DNA of 64,000 nucleotides from Pelagicoccus sp. SDUM812005 (GCF_031127875.1 NZ_JARXIA010000007.1:1-64000); one strand, 5' to 3'; numbered from the stretch's first letter, positions 7,792-15,994 are shown. Program-made: numbers and translations. Notes: generated by a model from the sequence alone, not told the origin.

Positions 7792-8859
7792 CTAGTCGAG
7801 CTTGGCTTTGAAGCTCTCGGTGGGGAAGTACTTGCCGGGGCACTGGGTGTGCTTGGGGTGGATAAGGGTGTGCGTGGTGACGCGGGAAACGGGGACGTGG
7901 GTCTTGTCCATGAGGTACTCGACGAGGGCTTCGAGGGTTTCCATTTGTTTGGTGGTGGGGCGGGTCTTGGAGAAGTCGCCGACGAGGCAGATGCCGATGC
8001 TGATTTGGTTGAGGGCGTAGCTGGAGACGTGGCCGCCTTGGAGCTGCTTTTTCCAGCGGTCGCCGATGTAGAGTTCGCCGTCCTTCATGCCGCGTCCGTT
8101 GCCGATGACGAAGTGGTAGGCGAGGCCGTTTTCCATGCGGCGCTCGTTGCGGTGGTAGTTGTCCATGCCCTTGGCGGAACCTACGCGGGTGGCGCTGTGG
8201 TGGATGACGATGTGCTTCCACTGGCTGGATTTGGTGCGGATGCGGTCCAGGGTGGACTGGTCGGAGTTGGCGAGGCGCGGGCCGGTGGGAAGGGGGACGG
8301 TTCCGGGCGCCACGGGGATCCTTATGACTTGCCCGATCTTGATGCTGTTGGCCCGGCGGATGGAGTTGAGGCTGGTGAGGGTGCTGACGGTGACGCCGTA
8401 CTTCTTGGCGATGTCGGAGAGGCTGTCGCCCGAGCGCACCTTGTATTCGAGGTAGGTCGTCGGCGCGGCGGCGGCAGGGGCGGCGCCGTCGCTGGGGAGG
8501 GGAATCTTGATGACCTGTCCGACGCGGATGCGGTTGGCGTTGCCGATGGCGTTGAGGGCAGTGATGGAGCGGAGGGTGACGCCGTGCTCCTTGGCGATGT
8601 CGGAGAGGTTGTCGCCGTTGCGTATCTTGTACTCGGTGAACTGGGGGGCGGGGGCGGGGATGTTGAGCTTTTGGCCGACGGAGAGGGTGTTGGCGTTGCT
8701 GAGCTTGTTGGCGTCCTTGATGGCTTGGACGGTGACTTTGTAGGCCTGGGCGATTTCGGTGAGGGTTTCGCCTTTGCGTACGCTGTGTACCGTCGCCGCC
8801 TCGACGCTCGTGGCGAGTGAGGCGAGGAGGATGGCTGTGTATGCAAAAAGCTTATACAT
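7792..8859 (-). CDS. N-acetylmuramoyl-L-alanine amidase with three LysM domains
   Basis: 355 residues. A signal peptide (about 1-21, ending SVEA) is followed by three LysM repeats at roughly 24-68, 73-118 and 134-180, each with the typical 'GDxLSDIAKxxGVT...LNxIxxANxIxxGQxIxIP' pattern. An Amidase_2 (peptidoglycan recognition-like) zinc amidase domain follows from about 205 to the end. Zinc ligands are visible as the His pair in IVIHHSAT, and as His and Cys in the IHPKHTQCPGK tail motif. It should bind peptidoglycan glycan strands through LysM and cut the amide between MurNAc and L-Ala in the periplasm, for remodelling or recycling. It begins 11 bp after the SET-domain gene, so the two are cotranscribed. 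Confidence 0.9.
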   Translation of the reverse strand: MYKLFAYTAILLASLATSVEAATVHSVRKGETLTEIAQAYKVTVQAIKDANKLSNANTLSVGQKLNIPAPAPQFTEYKIRNGDNLSDIAKEHGVTLRSITALNAIGNANRIRVGQVIKIPLPSDGAAPAAAAPTTYLEYKVRSGDSLSDIAKKYGVTVSTLTSLNSIRRANSIKIGQVIRIPVAPGTVPLPTGPRLANSDQSTLDRIRTKSSQWKHIVIHHSATRVGSAKGMDNYHRNERRMENGLAYHFVIGNGRGMKDGELYIGDRWKKQLQGGHVSSYALNQISIGICLVGDFSKTRPTTKQMETLEALVEYLMDKTHVPVSRVTTHTLIHPKHTQCPGKYFPTESFKAKLD

Positions 8860-8870
8860 CTAAATGGGGC

Positions 8871-9446
8871 CTATGCTTTCTTTTTCTTGCTGCGTTTCTT
8901 TAGCTTCTTGAGCTTGTCCCAGTCTTCCTTGCGCACGATGTGGCCGACGCAATTGTCCGAGCCGCAGAGACAGGGGTGGTCCTTCCAATGTTCCAAGGCG
9001 TAGCCGTAGTCGAAGGTGATCTCTTCGCCTTCCTGGATGTCGCGCAGGGCGACGAGCCAGATTTCGCCGTCGACGTTTTGGGCTTCGCAGTTGGGGGAGC
9101 AGGAGTGGTTGGCGAGGCGGGCGATGTTCCACTCGAAGTTGCCGTCGATATCGGTCTTGTCGTCGAGCTCGAAGATGTAGACGGCTCCGACGTCCTCGAC
9201 GAGGGAGAGGTCGTGCTGGTCGTTGGCGCGGGCGGTCGCGGTCTTCTTCTTGACGAGCTCGCCCAGGTACTGGACGACGTACTCTCCTTCGGGGATGTCT
9301 TGGGCAGCGAAGAGGCCGTGGTTGTGGATGGCGGAGGTAGAGGTGCGGACGTAGGGAAATTCGGGTGGATTTCCTTTCTTGTCCAATCCGATGTACTTCG
9401 GCTCCTTTTTCTTGGAGGGTTTCTTGGATTTCGTTTCTTTGCCCAT
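8871..9446 (-). CDS. SET-domain protein lysine methyltransferase with post-SET cysteines
   Basis: 191 residues. The SET core runs from about residue 32 to 152: the SAIHNHGLFAAQDIPEGEYV entry motif, the NHSCSPNC AdoMet/pseudoknot motif (113-120) and the ITFDYGY motif with the catalytic Tyr near 147. A post-SET CxCx4C (C159, C161, C166) follows and, with C120, can form the zinc site of eukaryotic-type SET enzymes. Both ends are very lysine-rich, suggesting nucleic-acid contact or self-methylation. The expected reaction is AdoMet-dependent methylation of a protein lysine; bacterial SET substrates are rarely known and a DNA-binding protein would be a reasonable guess. It lies between a DUF167 gene (20 bp upstream) and the LysM amidase (11 bp downstream) in one operon. 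Confidence 0.9.
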   Translation of the reverse strand: MGKETKSKKPSKKKEPKYIGLDKKGNPPEFPYVRTSTSAIHNHGLFAAQDIPEGEYVVQYLGELVKKKTATARANDQHDLSLVEDVGAVYIFELDDKTDIDGNFEWNIARLANHSCSPNCEAQNVDGEIWLVALRDIQEGEEITFDYGYALEHWKDHPCLCGSDNCVGHIVRKEDWDKLKKLKKRSKKKKA

Positions 9447-9466
9447 GTGGTCAGGATTTGTGGAAT

Positions 9467-9751
9467 TCAGGGGCGGGGAAGCTGTTGGACTTGGCTAGAG
9501 GAGAGGCACTCGAAAGCAATCACTTTCTGCCGGCTGGTCTCGCCTCGGAGGATGCTTATCTGGTTTTTGGATACGCCGATCTGTTTGGCGAGGAAGGCGA
9601 GGAGAGCTTTGTTGGCTTTGCCGTCTTGGGCGGGGGACTGGATGCGAACCTTGAGGGTGGAGTCGTCGAGCCAGCCGGCGAATTCGTTTTTGGAGGCGTT
9701 GGGCACGACCTTGACGGAGAGGGTATGCTGGTCTGCGGGGGAACTTGGCAT
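9467..9751 (-). CDS. DUF167 (YggU-like) family protein
   Basis: 94 residues matching the small DUF167/YggU family: LSVKVVPNASKNEFAG at the N-terminus, LKVRIQSPAQDGKANKALLAFLA in the middle and a KNQISILRGETSRQKVI end. Family length is usually 85-110 residues. No biochemical function is established. The start is ATG at 9751; the open frame continues far upstream only because stop codons are rare in GC-rich DNA. It is the first gene of a three-gene operon with the SET protein and the LysM amidase. Confidence 0.85.
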   Translation of the reverse strand: MPSSPADQHTLSVKVVPNASKNEFAGWLDDSTLKVRIQSPAQDGKANKALLAFLAKQIGVSKNQISILRGETSRQKVIAFECLSSSQVQQLPRP

Positions 9752-9826
9752 GGGGAAGGCAGTCGTTATTGGGCGCTTGCGTTTCGGCGGCGAAGCAATT
9801 CTTAAAGGAAGGAGAGGGATTAGAGC

Positions 9827-10327
9827 ATGTTGAACCAAAAGGACAGAGAACCGAATTTTATCGAGAAGCGCCGGGCCGAGCCGAACTTCATCGAGAAGAA
9901 GCGCCAGTGGAAGAGCAAGATGGAGAAGCCGCTTTCGCGCCGTACCTTGCTGATGGTGCTGCCGGCTTTGATTTTGAGCGTCTTCGTAATGATGTCGGCC
10001 CCGTACCTGAAGCTGATCATGGAGCAGTTTTTGCAGGAGGGGGATGACATGAGCTACCCCGTGGAGCTGAACCTGGAGGATGCCAAGGTGGTGGAAAAGC
10101 AGGGTCCGCCGCCGGATCCGGATGCGGTGATGCGGGAGACGTACCGCAAGCAGCTGGAGGCGGAAGGCTTCGACTGGCGCAAGAAGCCGGAGATCGAGGG
10201 GCCTGACCTTCGTTTCGCGAAGGAGCAGACGCTGGAGGTGAAGCCGGTACAGGTGGAGCTTCCCAATACGATGACGGAGCTCCAAGCGGCGTCATCTTCG
10301 TCGCCGGCGGAAACTCCGTCCGAGTAG
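9827..10327 (+). CDS. Single-pass membrane protein of unknown function
   Basis: 166 residues. The N-terminal cytoplasmic part is strongly charged and holds a short internal duplication (EPNFIEKRRA then EPNFIEKKRQ, residues 8-27). A single transmembrane helix (TLLMVLPALILSVFVMMSA, about 40-58) follows, then an acidic, proline-rich, probably disordered region to the end. A good ribosome site (AAGGAAGGAGAGG at 9806-9818) supports the ATG at 9827. No family was recognised. It is divergent from the DUF167-SET-amidase operon, and its end converges on an HDOD gene across a hairpin at 10336-10357. Confidence 0.65.
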   Translation: MLNQKDREPNFIEKRRAEPNFIEKKRQWKSKMEKPLSRRTLLMVLPALILSVFVMMSAPYLKLIMEQFLQEGDDMSYPVELNLEDAKVVEKQGPPPDPDAVMRETYRKQLEAEGFDWRKKPEIEGPDLRFAKEQTLEVKPVQVELPNTMTELQAASSSSPAETPSE

Positions 10328-10335
10328 TTTTGATT

Positions 10336-10357
10336 GCTTTCCGGCTGGGCCGGAAGC
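10336..10357. terminator. Hairpin between convergent genes
   Basis: TTCCGGC-TGG-GCCGGAA with flanking GC pairs gives a compact stem 9-12 bp after the upstream stop codon. No T-run follows directly, so termination strength is uncertain. Confidence 0.4.
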
Positions 10358-10361
10358 GAGG

Positions 10362-10385
10362 GGCGCCTTAGCAGGCGCCTTAGCA
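10362..10385. repeat. 12-bp tandem duplication across an HDOD gene stop codon
   Basis: The 12-bp unit GGCGCCTTAGCA is present twice in tandem (10362-10373 and 10374-10385) and a third partial copy GGCGC follows. The minus-strand HDOD stop codon (TAA) lies inside the second unit, so the duplication leaves a second in-frame-spaced TAA just beyond the gene end. Confidence 0.8.
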
Positions 10386-11204
10386 GGCGCTGTAGTTGCC
10401 GGAGATGAGCGAGTCTGCCATGTGGAGGCTGTCGCTCACGTCGGTGACGAGGTTCCAGAGGGTTTGCTCGCCTTCGCCGAGGAGGTTGAGCACGAGCAGG
10501 TCGGGGCCGAGGGCTTGGTCGGGCAATTCGTCGACTTCGCGCACGACGCCGGTGATCCATTTGGCGAGGTTGAGCAGGCAGGCCATCTTTCCGGTGGTCT
10601 GGCAGTCTAGGGGCGAGTATTGGAAGCGGACGGGGTCGACCAGGGCGCTGGGCAAGCCCCAGTCGCTGAGCAGGTTGAAGCAGAGGCCGGAATGGTTGAA
10701 CTTCTTGAGGCGGTTGTTGAGTCGGCTGCTGCTGCTTTGCGATTCGTCTGGAGCGGCGGTGTCGATGACGGCTTCCGCGAGGGAGTGGACGAGGCCGATG
10801 GTGTAGGCCCGTTGCTTGTCCAAATTGTGCTTTTCGGCGAGCGTTTCCATGCAGACGGCGGCGGTGATGGCTCGCTTCCAGTGGTCGGAGGAGTAGCAGA
10901 GGTCTTCGCGGCTGGAGGGGTAGGAGTAGAGGCCGAGCAGGTCGTACATGCGCTGGAAGCCGATGGCGGTGACGGCTTCCTCGATGCAGAGGTAGCCTTC
11001 CGCTTTTTTGTCCGCCATGAGGTTCGCTTCGCGGAGGATGCGGGTGGCGAGCAGGGGCTCGAGGCGGATGAGCGGGAGAATCTCGTCGGGGTTGACGTTG
11101 CCTTCGGCGACGATGCTGCGGAGGCTTTTGCCGATGCGGGATGCAGGGGCCATGAGTTCGAACTGTTGCTGCAGGTCGCTGACTGTTGGATTGACTGGGT
11201 CCAT
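10380..11204 (-). CDS. HDOD domain protein
   Basis: 274 residues. The N-terminal ~190 residues fit the HDOD fold (an HD-like helical domain without the catalytic HD pair): RIGKSLRSIVAEGNVNPDEILPLIRLEPLLATRILREAN is the usual opening, followed by the AVTAIGFQRMYDLLGL helix and a TIGLVHSLAEAVID segment where active HD proteins carry His-Asp. HDOD proteins act in signalling and regulation, often beside nucleotide second messengers or chemotaxis. It lies 178 bp downstream of a second, longer HDOD gene in the same direction, so the two may work together or have arisen by duplication. Partner and signal are unknown. Confidence 0.8.
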   Translation of the reverse strand: MDPVNPTVSDLQQQFELMAPASRIGKSLRSIVAEGNVNPDEILPLIRLEPLLATRILREANLMADKKAEGYLCIEEAVTAIGFQRMYDLLGLYSYPSSREDLCYSSDHWKRAITAAVCMETLAEKHNLDKQRAYTIGLVHSLAEAVIDTAAPDESQSSSSRLNNRLKKFNHSGLCFNLLSDWGLPSALVDPVRFQYSPLDCQTTGKMACLLNLAKWITGVVREVDELPDQALGPDLLVLNLLGEGEQTLWNLVTDVSDSLHMADSLISGNYSAC

Positions 11205-11382
11205 GCCCAGTTTTTCGCCCCGGATCTGTCCACGTTTAGCGAGGGCTTCCAGTTTTGGTAATCGAGCTCAGGAGCTTACGAAAAGCGCTGGAAAACCCGC
11301 TCGGTACCGCTGGCGTATTTCCTCTATGCGGAGAGGGGAGCGGGGCTCAGGGCGGGTGGGCGTGGGCCCTTAGGCGCTCCGT

Positions 11383-12954
11383 CTAGATCGCGATGACTGC
11401 TTGGGAGTCGATCAGTCCGTAGAGGAGGGAGATGGAGGCGCGGATGGAGCGGAGGTGTTTGAGGTCGGTTTCGCTGAGGTCGATTTGGCGTCCCTCGGAG
11501 ACGGTTCCCACGATGAGGCAACGCAGCTGCTTCTCGTAGCTGACCGGGAGGATGATGAGGGAGCTGGTTTCGGCGGCGGCGTGGATCCACTCCGGGATGA
11601 CCTTGCTGACCTTTCCGGCGCGGGTGTCTTGGATGAGGATGTCTTCCTTGCGGGAGAGGCAGATGGAGAAGATGTCGTTTTTGTCGGGGCCGACGATGGG
11701 GCGGTTTTTGACCTTGCCGAAGAGCTTCCCCGAGCCGTAGCGGGCGGAGAGGTTCTTGGGGTCGTACTCCTCGCGGGTGAAGACGAGGCAGTTCTCGAGG
11801 TTGGCGGCCTCGGTGAAGGCGGCGCAGAGCGCGTCGAAGATTTCGGCGAGCCGGACCTTGCTGCCGGGGACGAGGGCGGCTTCGAACTTTTGGTTGGCCG
11901 CGGCGAAGGTCTCGTCGGAAAAGCTTTGGCGTTCCTCGGGGCTCATTTCGGTGAGCGGCTTGCTTTTGGCGAGGGCTTGGATCCGGGCGTGGGCGGGAGG
12001 CTTGGGCAGGTGGGTGGAGTTTAGGCGGGCGTAGAGCTTGGCGGAGGCGGGGGAGTGCTTGTCGGCGATGCCGACGGAGCGGTTGAGGGCGTTGATGTCC
12101 TCGTCGACTTGGAGCAGGGCTTCGTTGACGGCTTCGATGCTGAGCGGGTAGCTGGCGGCGAAGCGGGTAAGAACTCCGCGGAGGGCGTGGTTGAAGCCGT
12201 CGGGGCCGACGGTTTCGTCGAAGACGACGGCGCTGAGGGAGACGGCGAGTTCGGAGAGCAGCAGGGTTTCTTCCTGCAGGGAGTAGGCGGGCTGGCGCAG
12301 CGTGGCTGGGGATAGCGGGGCGAGGGAGCGCTTTATGTCCTTGGGCAGGTTGGTCTGCTGCAGAATTGCTTCGCCGAGGGCGAGGGGCGTGAGGCCGAAG
12401 ACGTGTTCGAAGGCTTGGTCTTCCGGCATCTCGAGGGCGTGGGAGAGGGCGAGGCGGTAGTCGTCGAGCTTGAAGGTGGATAGCAGGAGTCGTCCGTAGT
12501 TGCGCAGGGAGGCGCAGACGAAGTGCAGCTCCGATTCGTCCTCGCGTCCGGGCTTCTTGGCGAGCTGCTTGGCCAGCATGCCGCTGCACACGCAGAGGGC
12601 GGCGGCTTGGCGTTGCTCGTAGGAGTTGGTCCCGTTGCTGGCGTTTTCGGCGAGCATGAGGGAGATGGCGAGGTTGCGGATCTTTTCGAAGCCGACGGTA
12701 TGGATCGCGTCGGAGAGGGTGTTGACGGGTTGGCCGCCGGGGTTGTAGCCGAGGGTGTTGGCGGCGCTGATCACCTTGGTGGTGACGGTGGGGTCGCGTC
12801 CGATCAGCTCCGAGAGTTCGTTGACGGAGATGCTGAAGGCCTTGGAGGCGAGCTGTTGGATGATCTGGATGATCTCGCTGATCGCGGCTGATTGCTCGTC
12901 GGCCAGGGCGGCTTCGATTTCGATGATCGTCTTTCGTGCGAGAGAGGGGGGCAT
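11383..12954 (-). CDS. HDOD domain protein with C-terminal GAF-like domain
   Basis: About 523 residues from ATG at 12954. The N-terminal HDOD region (about 25-270) has the LSELIGRDPTVTTKVISAAN motif and AIHTVGFEKIRNLAISLML. A linker with a segment of charged residues leads to a GAF-like sensor domain (about 355-515: LAEIFDALCAAF, then SSLIILPVSYEKQLRCLIVG). This pairing is typical of signalling proteins that read a small ligand. A longer in-frame start at 12996 would use TTG and lacks support. The upstream region is shared with rny, which is divergent. The downstream neighbour is a second HDOD gene in the same direction. Confidence 0.75.
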   Translation of the reverse strand: MPPSLARKTIIEIEAALADEQSAAISEIIQIIQQLASKAFSISVNELSELIGRDPTVTTKVISAANTLGYNPGGQPVNTLSDAIHTVGFEKIRNLAISLMLAENASNGTNSYEQRQAAALCVCSGMLAKQLAKKPGREDESELHFVCASLRNYGRLLLSTFKLDDYRLALSHALEMPEDQAFEHVFGLTPLALGEAILQQTNLPKDIKRSLAPLSPATLRQPAYSLQEETLLLSELAVSLSAVVFDETVGPDGFNHALRGVLTRFAASYPLSIEAVNEALLQVDEDINALNRSVGIADKHSPASAKLYARLNSTHLPKPPAHARIQALAKSKPLTEMSPEERQSFSDETFAAANQKFEAALVPGSKVRLAEIFDALCAAFTEAANLENCLVFTREEYDPKNLSARYGSGKLFGKVKNRPIVGPDKNDIFSICLSRKEDILIQDTRAGKVSKVIPEWIHAAAETSSLIILPVSYEKQLRCLIVGTVSEGRQIDLSETDLKHLRSIRASISLLYGLIDSQAVIAI

Positions 12955-13009
12955 GAAGGTGTAAGCGGGAAAAGCGGTGTGTCGTTGGCCTATCAACCCA
13001 GCTCAGCTC

Positions 13010-13200
13010 GCGTCGAATCGCAACCCGCTTCCCGCGATGGAGGGGCTGGGAGGCGAGCTTTTACACCTGATTTGCAACAGCTTGCCTAACAGGAGGCTGG
13101 AAAAGTTACGGGGAACTTGTTGTTGCCTTGTGTTTGAAATTTCTTTGGCTTCGTCGGGTTAGGAGACCCCGCCTCGGGTGTCTCTCTTTTTTTTCAAAAG
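13010..13200 (+). promoter_or_regulatory. RNase Y leader with terminator and competing hairpin
   Basis: This gap lies between the divergent HDOD-GAF gene and rny. On the plus strand it ends with a hairpin and T8 tract only six bases before the rny ATG (listed separately). A second possible hairpin, CGGGT (13155-13159) with ACCCCG (13166-13171), uses the left arm of the terminator and would exclude it. No Shine-Dalgarno site is visible. The arrangement is what a transcription-attenuation leader would look like, but no ligand-binding or leader-peptide element was recognised. Confidence 0.45.
13163..13194 (+). terminator. Intrinsic terminator directly upstream of rny
   Basis: GAGACCCC pairs with GGGTGTCTC (one bulged T) around a 5-nt loop and is followed by TC then eight T residues, the standard shape of a rho-independent terminator on the plus strand. 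The T-run ends six bases before the rny start codon, and no plus-strand gene lies upstream, so it must act on the rny leader itself. Confidence 0.75.
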
Positions 13201-14736
13201 ATGAGCAGTAGCATTTGGATCGGGCTGGTAGCGTTGGGAGCTGGATTCGTCATCGCGTACGTGAGTTTGCGTTGGTCGATGCGTCGAGCCCGGCAGCAGG
13301 CCCAGGCCGAAGCGGACTCGCTGCTCGACTTGGCTCGTCGCAAAGCGGAGATCGAGGCTTTGGAGAGCCGGGCCAAGGCGGAGCGCGAGATCGAGGGCTT
13401 GCGCAGCGATTTCGAGCGGGCGGAGCAACGGGCGGAGCTGGAGATCGAGATGAAGCTCAAGGAGATCCGTTCGCACGAGGAATCGATCGGCTTGCTGGAC
13501 CACCAGTTGGAGCTGCGCCAGAAGCAGATCGAGAAGGAGCTGGAGGAGCTGAAGCAGAATCGGGAGAGCCTTTCCCAAATGTCCGCGAACATGCAGCGTA
13601 CCATGGCGAACCTCGCTTCCATGGACGTTTCGGAGATCAAGGAATCGCTGCGCGAGCAGGTGCGGCTGGACTGTCGCGACGAGCTCAAGAAGCTGCGCAA
13701 GGAAGTGCTGGAGCGGTCGGAGGCAGAGATCCACCGCGAGGCGCGCCGGACCATGCTGGCCGCTATGCAGCGGATCGCCAGCAAGCCGAACAACGACATT
13801 ACGGCGGCCATCGTGCAGCTGCCCAACGACGAGATGAAGGGGCGGATCATCGGCCGCGAGGGGCGCAACATCAAGTGCTTCGAGACGGCGACCGGCACGA
13901 CTTTGCTCATCGACGAATCGCCGAGCATGGTGATGGTTTCCTCCTTTGACCCAGTGCGTCGGGAGATCGCGAAAACGGCGCTCGAGCGGTTGGTGAAGGA
14001 TGGGCGCATCCATCCGGCGACCATCGAGGAATTCGTGGGCGAGGCTCGCAACGACGTGGACCAGATCGTGGAGAACGCGGGCGACGCGGCGGTGGAGCAC
14101 TTGAAGATTTCCCGTTTGCACCCGGAGATCATTACGCACCTGGGCAAGCTGAAGTTCCGCACTTCCTATTCGCAGAACGTGCTCGAGCACTCGGTGGAGG
14201 TCGGCTTCTTGGCGTCGATCATCGCCTCGGAGCTGGGGCTTGATCCGAACATCGCGAAGCGGGCGGCGCTGCTGCACGACATCGGCAAGGCGATCGACGG
14301 CGAGTACGAGGGCAGCCATGCGATCGTTGGCGCGGAGTTCGTGAAGGCCCGGGGCGAGGATGCCGTGGTGGTGAACGCGGTAGCGGCTCACCACGAGGAG
14401 GTGCCTCCGGAGTCGCTGTACGCGGCGGTGGTTATTTTGGCCGATACTATTTCGGCGGTCCGGCCCGGAGCTCGGGCGGAAACGCTGACCTCCTACATCG
14501 ATCGCTTGCGGGACCTGGAAGAGGTGGCGCTCTCCTTCGAGGGGATTCGCTCTGCCTACGCGATCCAAGCGGGCCGCGAGGTGCGGGTGATCGTCGACCC
14601 CGAGAAGACGGATGACGAGCAGGCCCGAACCTTGGCTCGCGATATTCGCGACAAGATCGAATCGCAACTGGAGTTTCCCAGTTCCATCCGCGTCACGGTC
14701 GTGCGCGAGCAGCGCTACGTGGAGACGGCCAAGTAG
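13201..14736 (+). CDS. rny: Ribonuclease Y
   Basis: 511 residues, normal for RNase Y. A single N-terminal membrane anchor (about 5-23) is followed by a long coiled coil rich in Glu/Arg/Lys (about 30-195), a KH RNA-binding domain with the GRIIGREGRNIKCFE loop near residue 215, and an HD domain with the metal motif HDIGKAIDGE (His-Asp near 360-361) plus downstream AHHEE. The enzyme is a membrane-bound endoribonuclease that starts decay of many mRNAs. The start is ATG at 13201, which leaves the anchor at the very N-terminus as in homologues. The gene stands alone and is preceded by a terminator-like hairpin. The family is certain. Confidence 0.95.
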   Translation: MSSSIWIGLVALGAGFVIAYVSLRWSMRRARQQAQAEADSLLDLARRKAEIEALESRAKAEREIEGLRSDFERAEQRAELEIEMKLKEIRSHEESIGLLDHQLELRQKQIEKELEELKQNRESLSQMSANMQRTMANLASMDVSEIKESLREQVRLDCRDELKKLRKEVLERSEAEIHREARRTMLAAMQRIASKPNNDITAAIVQLPNDEMKGRIIGREGRNIKCFETATGTTLLIDESPSMVMVSSFDPVRREIAKTALERLVKDGRIHPATIEEFVGEARNDVDQIVENAGDAAVEHLKISRLHPEIITHLGKLKFRTSYSQNVLEHSVEVGFLASIIASELGLDPNIAKRAALLHDIGKAIDGEYEGSHAIVGAEFVKARGEDAVVVNAVAAHHEEVPPESLYAAVVILADTISAVRPGARAETLTSYIDRLRDLEEVALSFEGIRSAYAIQAGREVRVIVDPEKTDDEQARTLARDIRDKIESQLEFPSSIRVTVVREQRYVETAK

Positions 14737-14738
14737 GC

Positions 14739-14788
14739 CGGGCCAATCGAGCCGAGGGGCTCGCTGGCTCCAGCAGGCGGCCCGTTTT
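14739..14788 (+). terminator. Possible terminator after rny
   Basis: Outer arms CGGGCC/GGCCCG enclose a second hairpin GAGCC-GAGG-GGCTC, followed by TTTT. It begins three bases after the rny stop codon. The structure is branched rather than a simple stem, so confidence is moderate. Confidence 0.45.
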
Positions 14789-14790
14789 CG

Positions 14791-15219
14791 TTAAAGCTCG
14801 GTGGCGAGCCGGGCGGTTAGGTCGCTGATCGCGGCGCCGAGCTTGACGCCCGCCTTTACGTTTCCGTCGTGGCCGGCTAGGTGCAGCTTCACCGCGAGGT
14901 CCTTGAGCGTCTCGATGGTCTTGAGGGCGGCCGCGTTGCCGGAGGCTTTGGCTTCGAGGGCGGTCAATGCGGGAGTGAGGGCGACTTCGAGGTGGTGGAA
15001 TTCGACGTACTTGCCTTCTGCGGCGGCAGTGACGGCTTCGCTGGCCAAAAGGTTTAGGTGCCCGAGGAGCTGGGTTTGGTCGTAGCCGCTGAGGTCGACG
15101 TTTTCCCAGGCTTGCACGGCGCGGGGAGCGGAGTGCACGTCGTCTTGGTAGGAGTCGGAGCAGCTTGCAGCGAGCAGGGTGGCGGCCAGAGCGGCGGAGG
15201 CGATGAGCGGGTGTTTCAT
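14791..15219 (-). CDS. Small lipoprotein of unknown function
   Basis: 142 residues with a clear type II signal (ALAATLLAASC, lipobox LAAS-C at about residue 20). The mature part is helical, with repeated Leu/Ala/Glu heptad-like spacing and a conserved-looking GYDQTQLLGHLNLLASEAV segment; it looks like a four-helix bundle. No family was recognised. It begins 10 bp after the HisN-like phosphatase gene, so they share a transcript. The lipoprotein may be trapped in the periplasm or outer membrane; no functional tie to the phosphatase can be drawn. Confidence 0.7.
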   Translation of the reverse strand: MKHPLIASAALAATLLAASCSDSYQDDVHSAPRAVQAWENVDLSGYDQTQLLGHLNLLASEAVTAAAEGKYVEFHHLEVALTPALTALEAKASGNAAALKTIETLKDLAVKLHLAGHDGNVKAGVKLGAAISDLTARLATEL

Positions 15220-15229
15220 AAGGTCTTAA

Positions 15230-15994
15230 TTACTGGTTGAGTGTTTGGACAACGGACTCGTGCAGGTCTGAATTGCTGGCGATGCAAGATTCGCCCTTGG
15301 CGGGGTTCCCGCCGTACCAGTCGGTGATCACGGCGCCGGAGCCGCGCAGGACAGGCACGAGGGCCATGATGTCCCATGGGTTGAGGATGGGGTCGAGCAT
15401 GATGTCGGCCTTGCCGGTGGCGACGAGGAAGTAGCCGAAGCAGTCGCCCCAGGTGCGGCAGAACTTGGTCTTGCCGAGCAGCTCCTCGAAGTTGGGGCCG
15501 TTCTGGTAGCGGGGAATGGATTGCACGTCGGTGGTGAGCACGATGGCTTCGGAGAGGGGCACTCCGGTGCGGGCCTTGATGGGCTTGGCGTTGCAGAAGG
15601 CTCGCTGGTTGTCGCCGCAGATGCGCTTGTGGATGGCGGGGTAGTTGAGGGTGCCGAAGAGCGGTTCGCCGTCTTTGAGCAGGGCGATCATGGTGCCGAA
15701 GAGCGGGGCGCCGGCGGCGAAGGTCTTGGTGCCGTCGATGGGGTCGATAACCCATTGGTAGTCAGCGGACTCGTTTACGTTGCCGAATTCCTCGCCCATG
15801 ATTCCGTGGTCGGGGTAGAGGGTTTCGATGGCGTCGCGGATCATTTGCTCGGTCTTGCGGTCGGCCTCGGTGACGGGGGTGTCGTCGCCCTTGGAGTCGA
15901 CCTCGAGGTCGGGGGACTCGAAGTACTCGAGGATGATGCGTTCGGTCTCTTTGCAGAGTTTCCCGGTGAAGGCGTCGAATTCTTCGAATTGCAT
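15230..15994 (-). CDS. hisN: Inositol-phosphatase family enzyme, HisN-type histidinol-phosphatase
   Basis: 254 residues, the usual length of the inositol monophosphatase (IMPase) fold. Metal and substrate motifs are complete: DDTPVTEADRKTE, the GEEFG glutamate pair, WVIDPIDGTKTFAAGAPLFG (DPxDGT) and the C-terminal WDIMALVPVLRGSGAVITDW. The 'GxPLFGTMIALL' segment after DPIDGT favours the HisN (histidinol-phosphatase) branch over general inositol phosphatases. The expected reaction is magnesium-dependent dephosphorylation of L-histidinol phosphate in histidine synthesis; an inositol or sugar phosphatase role cannot be excluded. It is followed 10 bp later by a lipoprotein gene. Confidence 0.75.
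   Translation of the reverse strand: MQFEEFDAFTGKLCKETERIILEYFESPDLEVDSKGDDTPVTEADRKTEQMIRDAIETLYPDHGIMGEEFGNVNESADYQWVIDPIDGTKTFAAGAPLFGTMIALLKDGEPLFGTLNYPAIHKRICGDNQRAFCNAKPIKARTGVPLSEAIVLTTDVQSIPRYQNGPNFEELLGKTKFCRTWGDCFGYFLVATGKADIMLDPILNPWDIMALVPVLRGSGAVITDWYGGNPAKGESCIASNSDLHESVVQTLNQ

Noticed and set aside
12955-12996. Longer start for the HDOD-GAF gene
   Set aside because: It would begin at TTG without ribosome site; ATG at 12954 gives a normal HDOD beginning.
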